Source: UMGS1663 sp963621995
GTDB taxonomy: Bacteria > Bacillota > Clostridia > TANB77 > CAG-508
Assembly (NCBI GenBank): GCA_963621995.1
Contig: CAVFFZ010000006.1
Coordinates: forward strand, 1-57,718
Direction: 5' to 3'
DNA: 57,718 nt
How positions within the stretch are numbered: the first letter of the stretch is position 1; the number at the start of each line of letters is the position of its first letter. Positions 8,041-15,415 of this stretch are shown piece by piece. A program made the translations under genes and the position numbers. Under the pieces are notes generated by a model. The model saw nothing but the letters and a program-made list of their open reading frames with translations, searched no databases and had not been told where the DNA came from.

Positions 8041-8049
8041 ATTAAATTT

Positions 8050-8114
8050 CATTCCTTTCTTGCTTTGCTCAAAGGTATGCATAGTTATGAAAATTTTATA
8101 ATTCTTTCAAACTA
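8050..8114 (-). repeat. Duplicated leader, copy 2
   Basis: This is the counterpart of 6119-6183 upstream of the DUF2273 gene. It has the same order of blocks, with a slightly decayed palindrome (CATAACTATG). The two copies are about 1.9 kb apart and precede genes with unrelated proteins. Confidence 0.75.
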
Positions 8115-8124
8115 ACACCTCTTT

Positions 8125-8685
8125 TTATTGTTCTAATCCTTGTTCTTCTTTTGTGTTTAAATCTTTTACACTAATATTTACTTCTTTAACTTCTAAATCT
8201 GAAGTTTTCTTTATTGCACTTTTTATTTTAGTTTGAAGATTATTTGATAATTCTTTAATTACTGCATTTTCTTTAACATTTAAAGTTACATATACAATTA
8301 GATTTTTTTCTTCGTCTAGCACTATTTTAGAAGAAACATCTTGCGCACTATCAAATCCTTTTACAATGTTATTTACCAATTCTTCTAATGTTGTTTTTGA
8401 AATAACTAATTGTCCATCTGAATTTTGTAGTAATATTCCATCTTTAATTCCATTTATTTCGTTTTTGTCTGTACTAAAGAATATGCATTTAATAGCAAGT
8501 AATATAAAAACAATAGCAATTCCTAATGTAACATTTGTTGTTACTGGATCATTTAATGCTAGTTTTGTTACATAATATACTGTTTCTGGTGTTAACCACC
8601 CAAAAATTAATAAACATATTATTATTGATATTATTAATATAAAATTTGAAAATATAATTAATCCTATTTTATCTAAAAGTTTCAT
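8125..8685 (-). CDS. amaP: Alkaline shock response membrane anchor protein AmaP
   Basis: AmaP tethers Asp23 to the cytoplasmic membrane. The 186-residue protein has two N-terminal transmembrane helices (about residues 9-30 and 48-70) and a C-terminal Asp23-like domain with SAQDVSSKIVLDEEKNLIVYVTLNVKENAVIKELSNNLQTKIKSAI. It has a good RBS (GGAGG) and lies downstream of asp23 in the same direction. The order asp23 - amaP - DUF2273 is the usual one for this module. Confidence 0.88.
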   Translation of the reverse strand: MKLLDKIGLIIFSNFILIISIIICLLIFGWLTPETVYYVTKLALNDPVTTNVTLGIAIVFILLAIKCIFFSTDKNEINGIKDGILLQNSDGQLVISKTTLEELVNNIVKGFDSAQDVSSKIVLDEEKNLIVYVTLNVKENAVIKELSNNLQTKIKSAIKKTSDLEVKEVNISVKDLNTKEEQGLEQ

Positions 8686-8711
8686 ATTTTTTTCCTCCGT
8701 TTTTATTTAGT

Positions 8712-8739
8712 AAAGGGTACGACGAAAACCGCACCCTTT
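8712..8739 (-). terminator. Hairpin between asp23 and amaP
   Basis: A 10-bp stem built on AAAGGGT/ACCCTTT has an 8-base loop. The T run is on the plus strand rather than in the direction of the operon. It may be a weak terminator or an mRNA-stabilising stem that lowers amaP expression relative to asp23. Confidence 0.4.
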
Positions 8740-8749
8740 TTACTCACTT

Positions 8750-9175
8750 TTATTCTTCTGTTTTTGTTTCTGGTGTTTCTTCTTTGCTTTCTGTATTAAC
8801 ACCTTGTACGTGTACGTTTACTTCTAATACGTTTAATCCTGTCATTGTTTCTACTGCTTTTTTTACTCTGTTTTGAATTTCAAATGCAACATCTGGAATT
8901 CTAACACCATATTCTACTATGATATTAACATCTATTTTGGCATCTTTTTCTCCAACTTCAACTTTTATACCTTTTGCTAGGTTTTTCTTTCCACTTAATA
9001 CTTCTGTAATTCCTCCTGCAAATCCTCCTGCCATTTCTGAAACTCCTGGTACTTCTGATACAGCTACACCAGCGATAACAGCAACAACATCGTTTGCTAT
9101 TTTTATTTCATTTTTTTCTGTAGATATAGCAATTTCTTCGTTTTCTACAACTTCTTCTTTATTTTCTTTTTCCAT
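8750..9175 (-). CDS. Asp23/Gls24 family envelope stress response protein
   Basis: This is an abundant membrane-associated protein of the alkaline shock family, 141 residues. The Asp23 domain is clear: IANDVVAVIAGVAVSEVPGVSEMAGGF, then KGIKVEVGEKDAKIDVNIIVEYGVRIPDVAFEIQNRVKKAVETMTGLNVLEVNVHVQGV. Acidic low-complexity tails flank it. The frame extends to 9211, but a perfect AAGGAGG RBS stands 8 bases before the ATG at 9175. It heads the asp23-amaP-DUF2273 module and has its own promoter at 9228-9256. Confidence 0.93.
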   Translation of the reverse strand: MEKENKEEVVENEEIAISTEKNEIKIANDVVAVIAGVAVSEVPGVSEMAGGFAGGITEVLSGKKNLAKGIKVEVGEKDAKIDVNIIVEYGVRIPDVAFEIQNRVKKAVETMTGLNVLEVNVHVQGVNTESKEETPETKTEE

Positions 9176-9227
9176 AATAAAAACCTCCTTATAATTTATA
9201 CTTTTGTACATATTTTTTAGATATTAT

Positions 9228-9273
9228 AAGTATACCAATATCTTTAATTTTTTACAACACTTTTGTAAAAAAT
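9228..9273 (-). promoter_or_regulatory. Promoter of asp23 overlapped by a 12-bp palindrome
   Basis: TTGTAA (9251-9256), a 17-base spacer and TATACT (9228-9233) with an upstream TG form an extended -10 promoter. A perfect inverted repeat AATTTTTTACAA/TTGTAAAAAATT (9245-9273) covers the -35 and the fmt stop codon. It may end fmt transcription or serve as an operator. Confidence 0.65.
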
Positions 9274-10259
9274 TAATCAAATATTTCTCCTGCCATTATT
9301 TCGTTTCCTCTTAAAAAATCTCCTACTAGCATTTTTTTAGCGTTTTCGCCTTGAATTTCTATTATTTCTATAATCCCTTTATTTGCTTTAACAAACAATC
9401 CTTTTTTGTCTGAAGCAAACATTATAGTTCCTGGAATTAACTCTTTTACTTTAAAGGAATATTCTTCTAATTCTGGAAATAATTCTAATAATTCGTTCTC
9501 TTCTCTTACTTTTGTTTTCCAAATCTTTATTTTTTTATCATTTAAAAATGTATAAGCTCCCATTATCGGGTTTAACCCTCTTACTAAATTATGAATTTCT
9601 TCTGCTGTTTTATTTTCCCAATCAATTTTTGACATTTCTTTATTTAGCATTGGAGCCATTGTGAAGTTTTCTACCTGTTTTTTTCTTGGTGCAGTTCCTT
9701 CTTCTATTTGTTTTAAAGTTTTAACTAAGAGATTTCCTCCTATTTTAGAAAGTCTGGCCCATAGTTCACCAGTTGTTTCTTCTTCACCTATATTTGTTTC
9801 TTCTACTAAAATTGTATCTCCTGTGTCCATTCCTACATCCATATACATAGTTGTTACACCAGTTACTTTATCTCCATTTAAAACAGCCCATTGTATTGGA
9901 GCTGCTCCTCTGTATTTTGGGAGAATTGATGCATGCACATTTATACAGCCATATTTTGGAATGTCTAATATTTCTTTTGGAAGTATTTTTCCATAAGCTA
10001 CAACACAGATAATATCTGGATTTAACTCTTTTATTTTCTCTATAAATTCTACATTTTTTCTTACTTTTTCAGGTTGATACACACTCATTCCTTTTTCTAA
10101 TGCATATTCCTTTACAGGAGAAGCAATCATTTTCATACCTCTTCCCTTTGGTCTATCTGGGTTTGTAACAACACCAATTATGTTATAATTTTCTTCTACT
10201 AAACACTTTAAAGATTCTTGTGCAAAATCTGGTGTTCCCATAAATAATATATTTAGCAT
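9273..10259 (-). CDS. fmt: Methionyl-tRNA formyltransferase
   Basis: Fmt transfers a formyl group from 10-formyl-THF to Met-tRNA(fMet) to make the initiator tRNA. The 328-residue protein starts MLNILFMGTPDFAQESL, has the catalytic loop region VVAYGKILPKEIL, the NVHASILPKYRGAAPIQWAVLNG signature (around residues 105-125) and the C-terminal OB-like domain. The frame is open to 10322, but the GGAGGAGG site fixes the start at 10259. The extra upstream frame is simply the REP-like DNA at 10271-10325. It follows def, the enzyme that removes the formyl group, in the usual priA-def-fmt order. Confidence 0.97.
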   Translation of the reverse strand: MLNILFMGTPDFAQESLKCLVEENYNIIGVVTNPDRPKGRGMKMIASPVKEYALEKGMSVYQPEKVRKNVEFIEKIKELNPDIICVVAYGKILPKEILDIPKYGCINVHASILPKYRGAAPIQWAVLNGDKVTGVTTMYMDVGMDTGDTILVEETNIGEEETTGELWARLSKIGGNLLVKTLKQIEEGTAPRKKQVENFTMAPMLNKEMSKIDWENKTAEEIHNLVRGLNPIMGAYTFLNDKKIKIWKTKVREENELLELFPELEEYSFKVKELIPGTIMFASDKKGLFVKANKGIIEIIEIQGENAKKMLVGDFLRGNEIMAGEIFD

Positions 10260-10270
10260 ATTTTCCTCCT

Positions 10271-10325
10271 CCGAACAGTAGGGACGGTCCTTTTCGTTCC
10301 GAAATCGGAACATAGGGGACACTCC
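10271..10325. repeat. REP-like GGGAC element between def and fmt
   Basis: This intergenic stretch is unusually G+C-rich. It contains AGTAGGGACGGTCC, a perfect 7-bp palindrome GTTCCGA-AA-TCGGAAC (10296-10311) and GGGGACACTCC. The GGGACGG and GGGGAC cores are shared with the RAYT-flanking repeats at 2247 and 3131 and with 56450-56501. Confidence 0.7.
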
Positions 10326-10334
10326 TCTTAAATT

Positions 10335-10817
10335 TTATTTTTCTTCTTTCGGCTCTACGTATTCTAAAGTTCCTGGTATCATTTTATCTACAAAGACAAT
10401 GCCATTTAAGTGATCTATTTCGTGTGATAATGCTTGTGCTAACAATTCTTTTGCATTTATCTTTACTTTCTTACCTTTTTCATTTAATGCCTCTACTGTC
10501 ACTTTGGCTGGTCTTATCAATTTTGCATATTTATTTGGAAAACTTAAGCATCCTTCTTCTACTTCTTGTTCTCCTTCTTCTTTAATAATTACAGGATTTA
10601 TTAATTTTATTGGTCCCTTGTCATCATATAAATCTATTACTATTGCTCTTTTTAATACACCAACTTGTACCGCTGCTAAACCTACTCCATTGTACTTATG
10701 CATTGTTTCTACCATATCGTCTAATAGCTCTAGTATTCTGTCATCTATTTCTTCAATCTCTCTTGATTTCTTTTTTAGAATTTCGTCTCCTTCTTCTCTT
10801 ATATTTCTAATTGCCAT
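10335..10817 (-). CDS. def: Peptide deformylase
   Basis: Def removes the N-formyl group from nascent proteins as a metal-dependent hydrolase. The 160-residue protein has the three family motifs: GVGLAAVQVG (motif 1, with V where P is usual), EGCLSFP (motif 2, metal-binding Cys) and HEIDHLNG (motif 3, HExxH). The RBS AAGG is close to the ATG. The gene overlaps nothing and lies between priA and fmt in the standard order. The P-to-V change in motif 1 is the only unusual point. Confidence 0.97.
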   Translation of the reverse strand: MAIRNIREEGDEILKKKSREIEEIDDRILELLDDMVETMHKYNGVGLAAVQVGVLKRAIVIDLYDDKGPIKLINPVIIKEEGEQEVEEGCLSFPNKYAKLIRPAKVTVEALNEKGKKVKINAKELLAQALSHEIDHLNGIVFVDKMIPGTLEYVEPKEEK

Positions 10818-10884
10818 TTACCTTTCCTCTTTTCTTACTTTTTATTTTTTCAAAAACAATTTTCTATAAATGTTCCAAAAGTAA

Positions 10885-11898
10885 CTACATCATATTTTGT
10901 GGGTTTATTTCTATAGATAATCGTACATCTTTTTTTAGTTCATTTTCTTTTATTGTTTGTTCCAGTAACTCGTTTATTTGATTATTGTATATACATTTTA
11001 TTATCATTCTGTATCTGTATTTATTTTTTATTTTGTCTATTGGTGCTGGAACTGGACTATAAAGTAAAACTCCTATTTTTTCTGTGATTATTCGTTCTTT
11101 TAAGTACTTATGTATTTTCTTTGCCTCTTTTATTACTTCTTGTTCTTTTTCTCCACTTAATCCAAGCACTATTATATCGCAAAAAGGTGGATATTTCAAC
11201 TGTTTTCTTATTTCTATTTCGCTTTCATAAAATGCTTTATAGTCTTGTTTTTGTGCAAGTTCTACTGCTATACTATCTGGATTGTAAGTTTGAATTATTA
11301 CTCTTCCTTCTAGTCCTTCTCTTCCAGCTCTTCCTGCTACTTGTGTTAATATTTGAAATGTTCTTTCGTTGGCTCTAAAGTCTTCTATATTTAGTGAACT
11401 ATCTGCTGCTATAACTCCTACTAAACTTACTTTTGCGAAGTGATGCCCTTTTACTACCATTTGTGTTCCTATTAAAATATCTATATTTTCATTTTTAAAT
11501 TTGTTTAATATTTCTTCATGTGAATTCTTTTTAGTTACTGTATCTACATCCATTCTTATTGTAGTAGCATTTGAAAATAGTTTTTTTACCTCTTCTTCTA
11601 ATTTTTGTGTACCTGTTCCAAAATATCTTATATTAGTGCTTTTACACTCTGGGCAGGTTGTTACTGGCTCTTCTTCATATCCACAATAATGACACTTTAA
11701 TTTGTTTTGTTTTAAATGATATGTCATTGTTATGTTACAATTTTTACATTTTATAGTATAACCACAATCTCTGCACATTATAAATGTAGAATACCCTCTT
11801 CTATTTAAAAATAAAATTGTTTGCTGTTTGTTTTCTATATTTTTTTGTATTTCTTCTTGTAATCTTTTACTAAGCATTGAATGGTTTCCGTTTTGCAA
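10885..11898 (-). CDS. priA: Primosomal helicase PriA, C-terminal part (split by frameshift)
   Basis: This frame continues PriA after a shift at about 11890-11898. It carries LSKRLQEEIQKNIENKQQTILFLNRRGYSTF, the zinc-binding cysteine clusters CRDCGYTIKCKNCNI and CHYCGYEE...CPECKSTNIRYFG, helicase motifs V/VI (DILIGTQMVVKGHHFAKVSLVGVIAADSSL, QVAGRAGREG) and the normal C terminus. The nominal start is a TTG inside the coding region and has no RBS, so this is not an independent gene. With the preceding frame it reconstitutes a normal PriA of roughly 745 residues. Sequencing error, a real null mutation or programmed frameshifting are all possible; the sequence gives no clear slippery signal. Confidence 0.85.
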   Translation of the reverse strand: MQNGNHSMLSKRLQEEIQKNIENKQQTILFLNRRGYSTFIMCRDCGYTIKCKNCNITMTYHLKQNKLKCHYCGYEEEPVTTCPECKSTNIRYFGTGTQKLEEEVKKLFSNATTIRMDVDTVTKKNSHEEILNKFKNENIDILIGTQMVVKGHHFAKVSLVGVIAADSSLNIEDFRANERTFQILTQVAGRAGREGLEGRVIIQTYNPDSIAVELAQKQDYKAFYESEIEIRKQLKYPPFCDIIVLGLSGEKEQEVIKEAKKIHKYLKERIITEKIGVLLYSPVPAPIDKIKNKYRYRMIIKCIYNNQINELLEQTIKENELKKDVRLSIEINPQNMM

Positions 11899-13126
11899 GT
11901 TCTTCTCTTAAGTCTACTATTTCTACTTTTGGCAAACTTGAATTATTTGCTCTTTTTGTTAATTCTAAAAGTTCTATTTCTCCATCTTGCGCTTTTTTAT
12001 ATGTCTTCATATCTGGCGTTGCACTTCCTAATATTAAAGGACATGAACTTTCTTTTGCAATAAATCTAGCCACTTCTTTTGCATTGTATTTTGGCGTCAT
12101 TTCAGACATATATGATGAGTCATGCTCTTCGTCTATTATAATTACCCCTATATTTTTTACTGGTGCAAATATTGCCGAACGTGCTCCTATTATGATACTT
12201 GCTTCACATTTTACTATTCTATTCCAAGCATCAAATCTTTCTCCTACAGATAACTTACTATGTAATACTGCTATTTTTTCTTGACCAAATCTTTCTATAA
12301 ATCTATCTACCATTTGTGGTGTAAGTGAAATCTCTGGCACTAACATTATACTAGATTTTCCTTGTTTTAAAACTTTTTCTATTGTTTGTAAGTATATTTC
12401 TGTTTTTCCTGAACCTGTTACTCCAAAGATTAAAAACTCTGTATTCATTTGTTCATCTATTGCTTCTTCTATTTTTGAATAAGCATTTTGTTGTTCTTCT
12501 GTAAATGTTAGTTTTTCTGTTTTCTCTATAACTTTATGTATAAATGGATTTCTATCTACTCTTTTTTCTAAAACTTCTATATATCCATTTTTTTCTAAAG
12601 TTTTTATTATTGCTCTAGATGTATCTGTAAACATTTCTAAATCACTTACTAAAACGCTATTATTTTCTATTAAAAATTTAAGTATTCTTATTTGTTTTTC
12701 TGATTTTAGTTTTTTTGTTTCTATTTCAAATTCTATCTCTTCTTCAGTTTTTTTCAAAAATACAAATTGATTTGTTTTTTCTTTTATTCTATTTTCAAAA
12801 TTTCTTGTTGTTGTTCCTGGTGGTAACATCAATTTTAAACTGTCTGATAAATTTGCAAAATATCTTTTTGAAATCCATTTAGCAAGCTTTATTTTTTCTT
12901 CATTCAAAAATGGATTTTCTTCTACTTTTACTATTTGCTTTGTTTTATATTCTGAATTTTCTTTTAATGAAATTACAAAACCTTCTTCTACTTGTTTTCT
13001 ATATCCAAAAGGAACTAAAACACGACTGCCCAAACTTACTTTTTTCTTCATTTCTTCTGGCACTTCATAGTCAAATGTTTTATCTAAATCTTTTGCATTT
13101 GAATTTAATATAACTTCTACAATCAT
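11870..13126 (-). CDS. priA: Primosomal helicase PriA, N-terminal part (split by frameshift)
   Basis: This is the N-terminal 418 residues of the replication-restart helicase PriA. The 3'-end-binding domain begins VEVILNSNAKDLDKTFDYEVPEE, followed by a winged helix, the Walker A segment FLIFGVTGSGKTEIYLQ, VPEISLTPQM, the GARSAIFAPVKNIGVIIIDEEHDSSY DEAH-type box and LILGSATPDM. It ends VDLREELAKRKPFNA and stop, where other PriA proteins continue into a segment that is found in the next frame (QNGNHSMLSKRLQEE). One extra C in GAAGAACTTGCAA (minus strand, near 11897) would explain the break. The RBS GGGAG is good. Confidence 0.88.
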   Translation of the reverse strand: MIVEVILNSNAKDLDKTFDYEVPEEMKKKVSLGSRVLVPFGYRKQVEEGFVISLKENSEYKTKQIVKVEENPFLNEEKIKLAKWISKRYFANLSDSLKLMLPPGTTTRNFENRIKEKTNQFVFLKKTEEEIEFEIETKKLKSEKQIRILKFLIENNSVLVSDLEMFTDTSRAIIKTLEKNGYIEVLEKRVDRNPFIHKVIEKTEKLTFTEEQQNAYSKIEEAIDEQMNTEFLIFGVTGSGKTEIYLQTIEKVLKQGKSSIMLVPEISLTPQMVDRFIERFGQEKIAVLHSKLSVGERFDAWNRIVKCEASIIIGARSAIFAPVKNIGVIIIDEEHDSSYMSEMTPKYNAKEVARFIAKESSCPLILGSATPDMKTYKKAQDGEIELLELTKRANNSSLPKVEIVDLREELAKRKPFNA

Positions 13127-13227
13127 GTTTTTCTCCCTTCTCTAATACTTTTTTCTTATATTAGTTATAAATTTTTACATATTTTTTTACTTGGCAATAG
13201 TATATCAAAAAAATATATTTTATACAA

Positions 13228-13257
13228 GAAAAATCCAGCTTCTTTATAGAAACTGGA
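13228..13257 (-). terminator. Intrinsic terminator after gmk
   Basis: TCCAGTTTCT, a 4-base loop and AGAAGCTGGA form a 10-bp stem with one G-U pair, followed by TTTTTCTT on the minus strand. It separates the yicC-remA-rpoZ-gmk unit from priA. Confidence 0.85.
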
Positions 13258-13371
13258 CTATTCCTTTTGGTTTTAAGAATTCCTATTTTAATTAATTAGG
13301 CAGTTTAATTTATATTTTATTATACTATCTTTTTAATTTTATGAGCAGAAAAATAAAAAAAGGTAATTTTT

Positions 13372-13947
13372 TTAAAATTCTGTTTCTTTTAATTTACATT
13401 CGTTTTCTATAATAGTTTGAATTATTTGTACAGTTTTTTCTAAATTATTATTCTTTATAACATAATCATACATTCCTATTCTAGATTCTTCATAATCAAA
13501 TCTATTTAATCTTAATGTTATTTCTTTTAAGTCTGGTTTGTCTACTCTATTTTGTAGTCTCTTCATTAAAATTTCTTTTGGAACTCTTAAAAATATAGTT
13601 ACAACTTTTGTATCTTCTTTTAATAAATTTAATAAATTTTCTACTCCATTTACATCTATATCTTTAACAATTATCTTTCCACTCTTTATCCTTTCATTCA
13701 TCAATTTCCTTGATGTTCCATAATAATGTTCGTGATGAACATTATATTCATAAAATTCATTGTTTTTTATCATGTTTTCAAACTCTTCTGTTGTTATAAA
13801 ATTATATGTTGCTCCTTCTACATCTCCTGGTCTCATTGACCTAGTAGTATATGATGGAAGAGATTCTACATTTTCCATTCTTTTTATTAATTCTTTTTTT
13901 ATTGTATCTTTTCCAGCTCCTGATACTCCTGATAATAATACTAACAT
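13372..13947 (-). CDS. gmk: Guanylate kinase
   Basis: Gmk phosphorylates GMP/dGMP to GDP/dGDP with ATP. The 191-residue protein has the P-loop GVSGAGKDT at the N terminus (family usually GPSGxGKGT; here V and D replace P and G), the GMP-binding TTRSMRPGDVEGATYNFI, YYGTSRKLMNE, DIDVNGVENLL and the lid segment RLQNRVDKP. A good RBS (AAAGGAAG) precedes the ATG. It is the last gene of the yicC-remA-rpoZ-gmk cluster and is followed by a strong terminator. The P-loop substitutions are unusual but keep GKS/T-type geometry. Confidence 0.93.
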   Translation of the reverse strand: MLVLLSGVSGAGKDTIKKELIKRMENVESLPSYTTRSMRPGDVEGATYNFITTEEFENMIKNNEFYEYNVHHEHYYGTSRKLMNERIKSGKIIVKDIDVNGVENLLNLLKEDTKVVTIFLRVPKEILMKRLQNRVDKPDLKEITLRLNRFDYEESRIGMYDYVIKNNNLEKTVQIIQTIIENECKLKETEF

Positions 13948-14013
13948 ACTTCTTCCTTTCTTTTATAAAACTCTTGTTAAAAAACATATTTTTACCAATA
14001 TAAATAATTTTAA

Positions 14014-14037
14014 GGCATGTTTCATTTTGCACATGCC
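14014..14037 (-). terminator. Hairpin between rpoZ and gmk
   Basis: GGCATGT/ACATGCC forms a 7-bp stem with a 10-base loop. The T run is on the plus strand, so on the operon strand it is a weak terminator or an mRNA-processing stem. Confidence 0.4.
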
Positions 14038-14044
14038 CTATTTT

Positions 14045-14239
14045 TTATTTTATTATTTCAACTTTACCTTCTGCTATTTCATTTGCAGCTATTGTAACTG
14101 GTGCATCTTCTTTAACCTCTGTTAAAGGCTCGCTTCCACTTGCTATTTGTCTTGCTCTTTTTGCAGTTGCAATTACTAGTCTAAATTTATTATCTTTTGT
14201 TTTTGCCAATAGTTCAGCTGTTGTTGGTTTTACCATCAT
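14045..14239 (-). CDS. rpoZ: DNA-directed RNA polymerase subunit omega
   Basis: Omega helps assemble RNA polymerase by chaperoning beta-prime. This is a small protein of about 64 residues with KDNKFRLVIATAKRARQIASGS and VTIAANEIAEGKVEI, the family core. The frame reaches 14260, but the RBS AAAGGGG stands 10 bases before the ATG at 14239, which is preferred. It follows remA directly. Confidence 0.94.
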   Translation of the reverse strand: MMVKPTTAELLAKTKDNKFRLVIATAKRARQIASGSEPLTEVKEDAPVTIAANEIAEGKVEIIK

Positions 14240-14260
14240 AATTAAATTACCCCTTTCCAT

Positions 14261-14515
14261 TTATTGTTCTTCTGTTTCATCATCTTTATCTAATCTTCCT
14301 GCTACTGTTTCTGGCTGTACTGCAGATAAAATAACATGTCCTGAATCCATTATAATTACCGCTCTTGTTCTTCTTCCATAAGTTGCATCTACTGCATTTC
14401 CATTATCTTTAGCTTCTTGTACTATTCTTTTTATTGGTGCTGAGTCTGGACTAACAATAGCAATAATTCTGTTGGCTGATACAATATTTCCAAATCCTAT
14501 ATTAATTAATTGCAT
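14261..14515 (-). CDS. remA: RemA family DNA-binding regulator (DUF370)
   Basis: RemA is a small DNA-binding regulator first known for biofilm matrix gene activation in Bacillus. The 84-residue protein has the full family sequence shape: LINIGFGNIVSANRIIAIVSPDSAPIKRI, AKDNGNAVDATYGRRTRAVIIMDSGHVILSAVQPETVAGR. RBS GGAGG is strong. The yicC-remA-rpoZ-gmk order resembles that in many Firmicutes. Target genes in this organism are unknown. Confidence 0.95.
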   Translation of the reverse strand: MQLINIGFGNIVSANRIIAIVSPDSAPIKRIVQEAKDNGNAVDATYGRRTRAVIIMDSGHVILSAVQPETVAGRLDKDDETEEQ

Positions 14516-14528
14516 TTGAAATTTCCTC

Positions 14529-15404
14529 CTATTCTATATTTTGTATTTGCTCTCTAATGTCTTCTAGTTCTGTTTTTATATTAACTACTAAATTTGTTAT
14601 ATCTAGACTTCCTGATTTAGAACCCATTGTGTTAGTTTCTCTATTCATTTCTTGAAGTAAAAAGTCTATTTTCTTTCCAATAGTGCCTTCACTATTTATT
14701 AATGTTCTAAATTGTTCTATATGGCTTTTTAGTCTTGTTAGTTCTTCTTCTACTGAACATTTATCTGCAAATAACACTACCTCCATAGCTAATCTTGATT
14801 GATCTACTACATCAGTTTTTAGTATTTCTTTTATTCTCTCTTCTAATTTTACTACATATTCTTGTACAAGTCCAGTAGAATATTCAGAAATTTTTTGAAC
14901 GTCACATTCTACTTTATTTATTCTAGCTTTTAAATCTTCTTTTATTTTGTTTCCTTCTATTGTTCTCATTTCTATAAAGTTGTGTATAGCTTGTTCTAAA
15001 CACTCTAGTAATTCATTTTGTATTGTGTCTTCTTCCTCTTCTGTTTCTTTTAAAGTTAATACATCTGGAAGTTTTGTAATTTCTGTTACTGGTATATTCA
15101 TGCTTAAATTATTTTTTTCTGCTAATAATTTAAATTTTTCCATATATTCTTTCACCAGTTCTTCATTTATTACAACTTCTTTTCCTTGTTCACTATAGTT
15201 TTCAAAAGTTACAAATACATCTATTTTCCCCCTTGCAACTTTTGAACTAATTTGCTTTTTTATACTATCTTCTAAATAGTTTAAACTTTTAGGGAGTTTT
15301 ATAGAAATATCACTATATTTATGATTTACTGACTTTATTTCTATACTATAAATTCTATTATTCTTTTCTAACTTTGCTCTTCCAAAACCTGTCATACTTT
15401 TCAT
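14529..15404 (-). CDS. yicC: YicC family endoribonuclease
   Basis: This 291-residue protein has the YicC N-terminal signature MKSMTGFGRA and SIEIKSVNHKYSDISIKLP, and the DUF1732 C-terminal domain with EEELTRLKSHIEQFR and GKKIDFLLQEMNRETNTMGSKS. Members have been reported to act as RNA endonucleases. It lies 13 bases upstream of remA and is co-oriented with rpoZ and gmk. Confidence 0.94.
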   Translation of the reverse strand: MKSMTGFGRAKLEKNNRIYSIEIKSVNHKYSDISIKLPKSLNYLEDSIKKQISSKVARGKIDVFVTFENYSEQGKEVVINEELVKEYMEKFKLLAEKNNLSMNIPVTEITKLPDVLTLKETEEEEDTIQNELLECLEQAIHNFIEMRTIEGNKIKEDLKARINKVECDVQKISEYSTGLVQEYVVKLEERIKEILKTDVVDQSRLAMEVVLFADKCSVEEELTRLKSHIEQFRTLINSEGTIGKKIDFLLQEMNRETNTMGSKSGSLDITNLVVNIKTELEDIREQIQNIE

Positions 15405-15415
15405 TATTTATTTTC

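Noticed and set aside
8712..8739. Strong terminator dividing asp23 from amaP
   Set aside because: The T run is on the wrong strand for the operon, so it is listed only as a weak hairpin.
11870..11898. Programmed +1 frameshift in priA
   Set aside because: There is a CTT, but no following stop codon, no upstream Shine-Dalgarno-like stimulator at the right distance and no pseudoknot, so a mutation or sequencing error is likelier.
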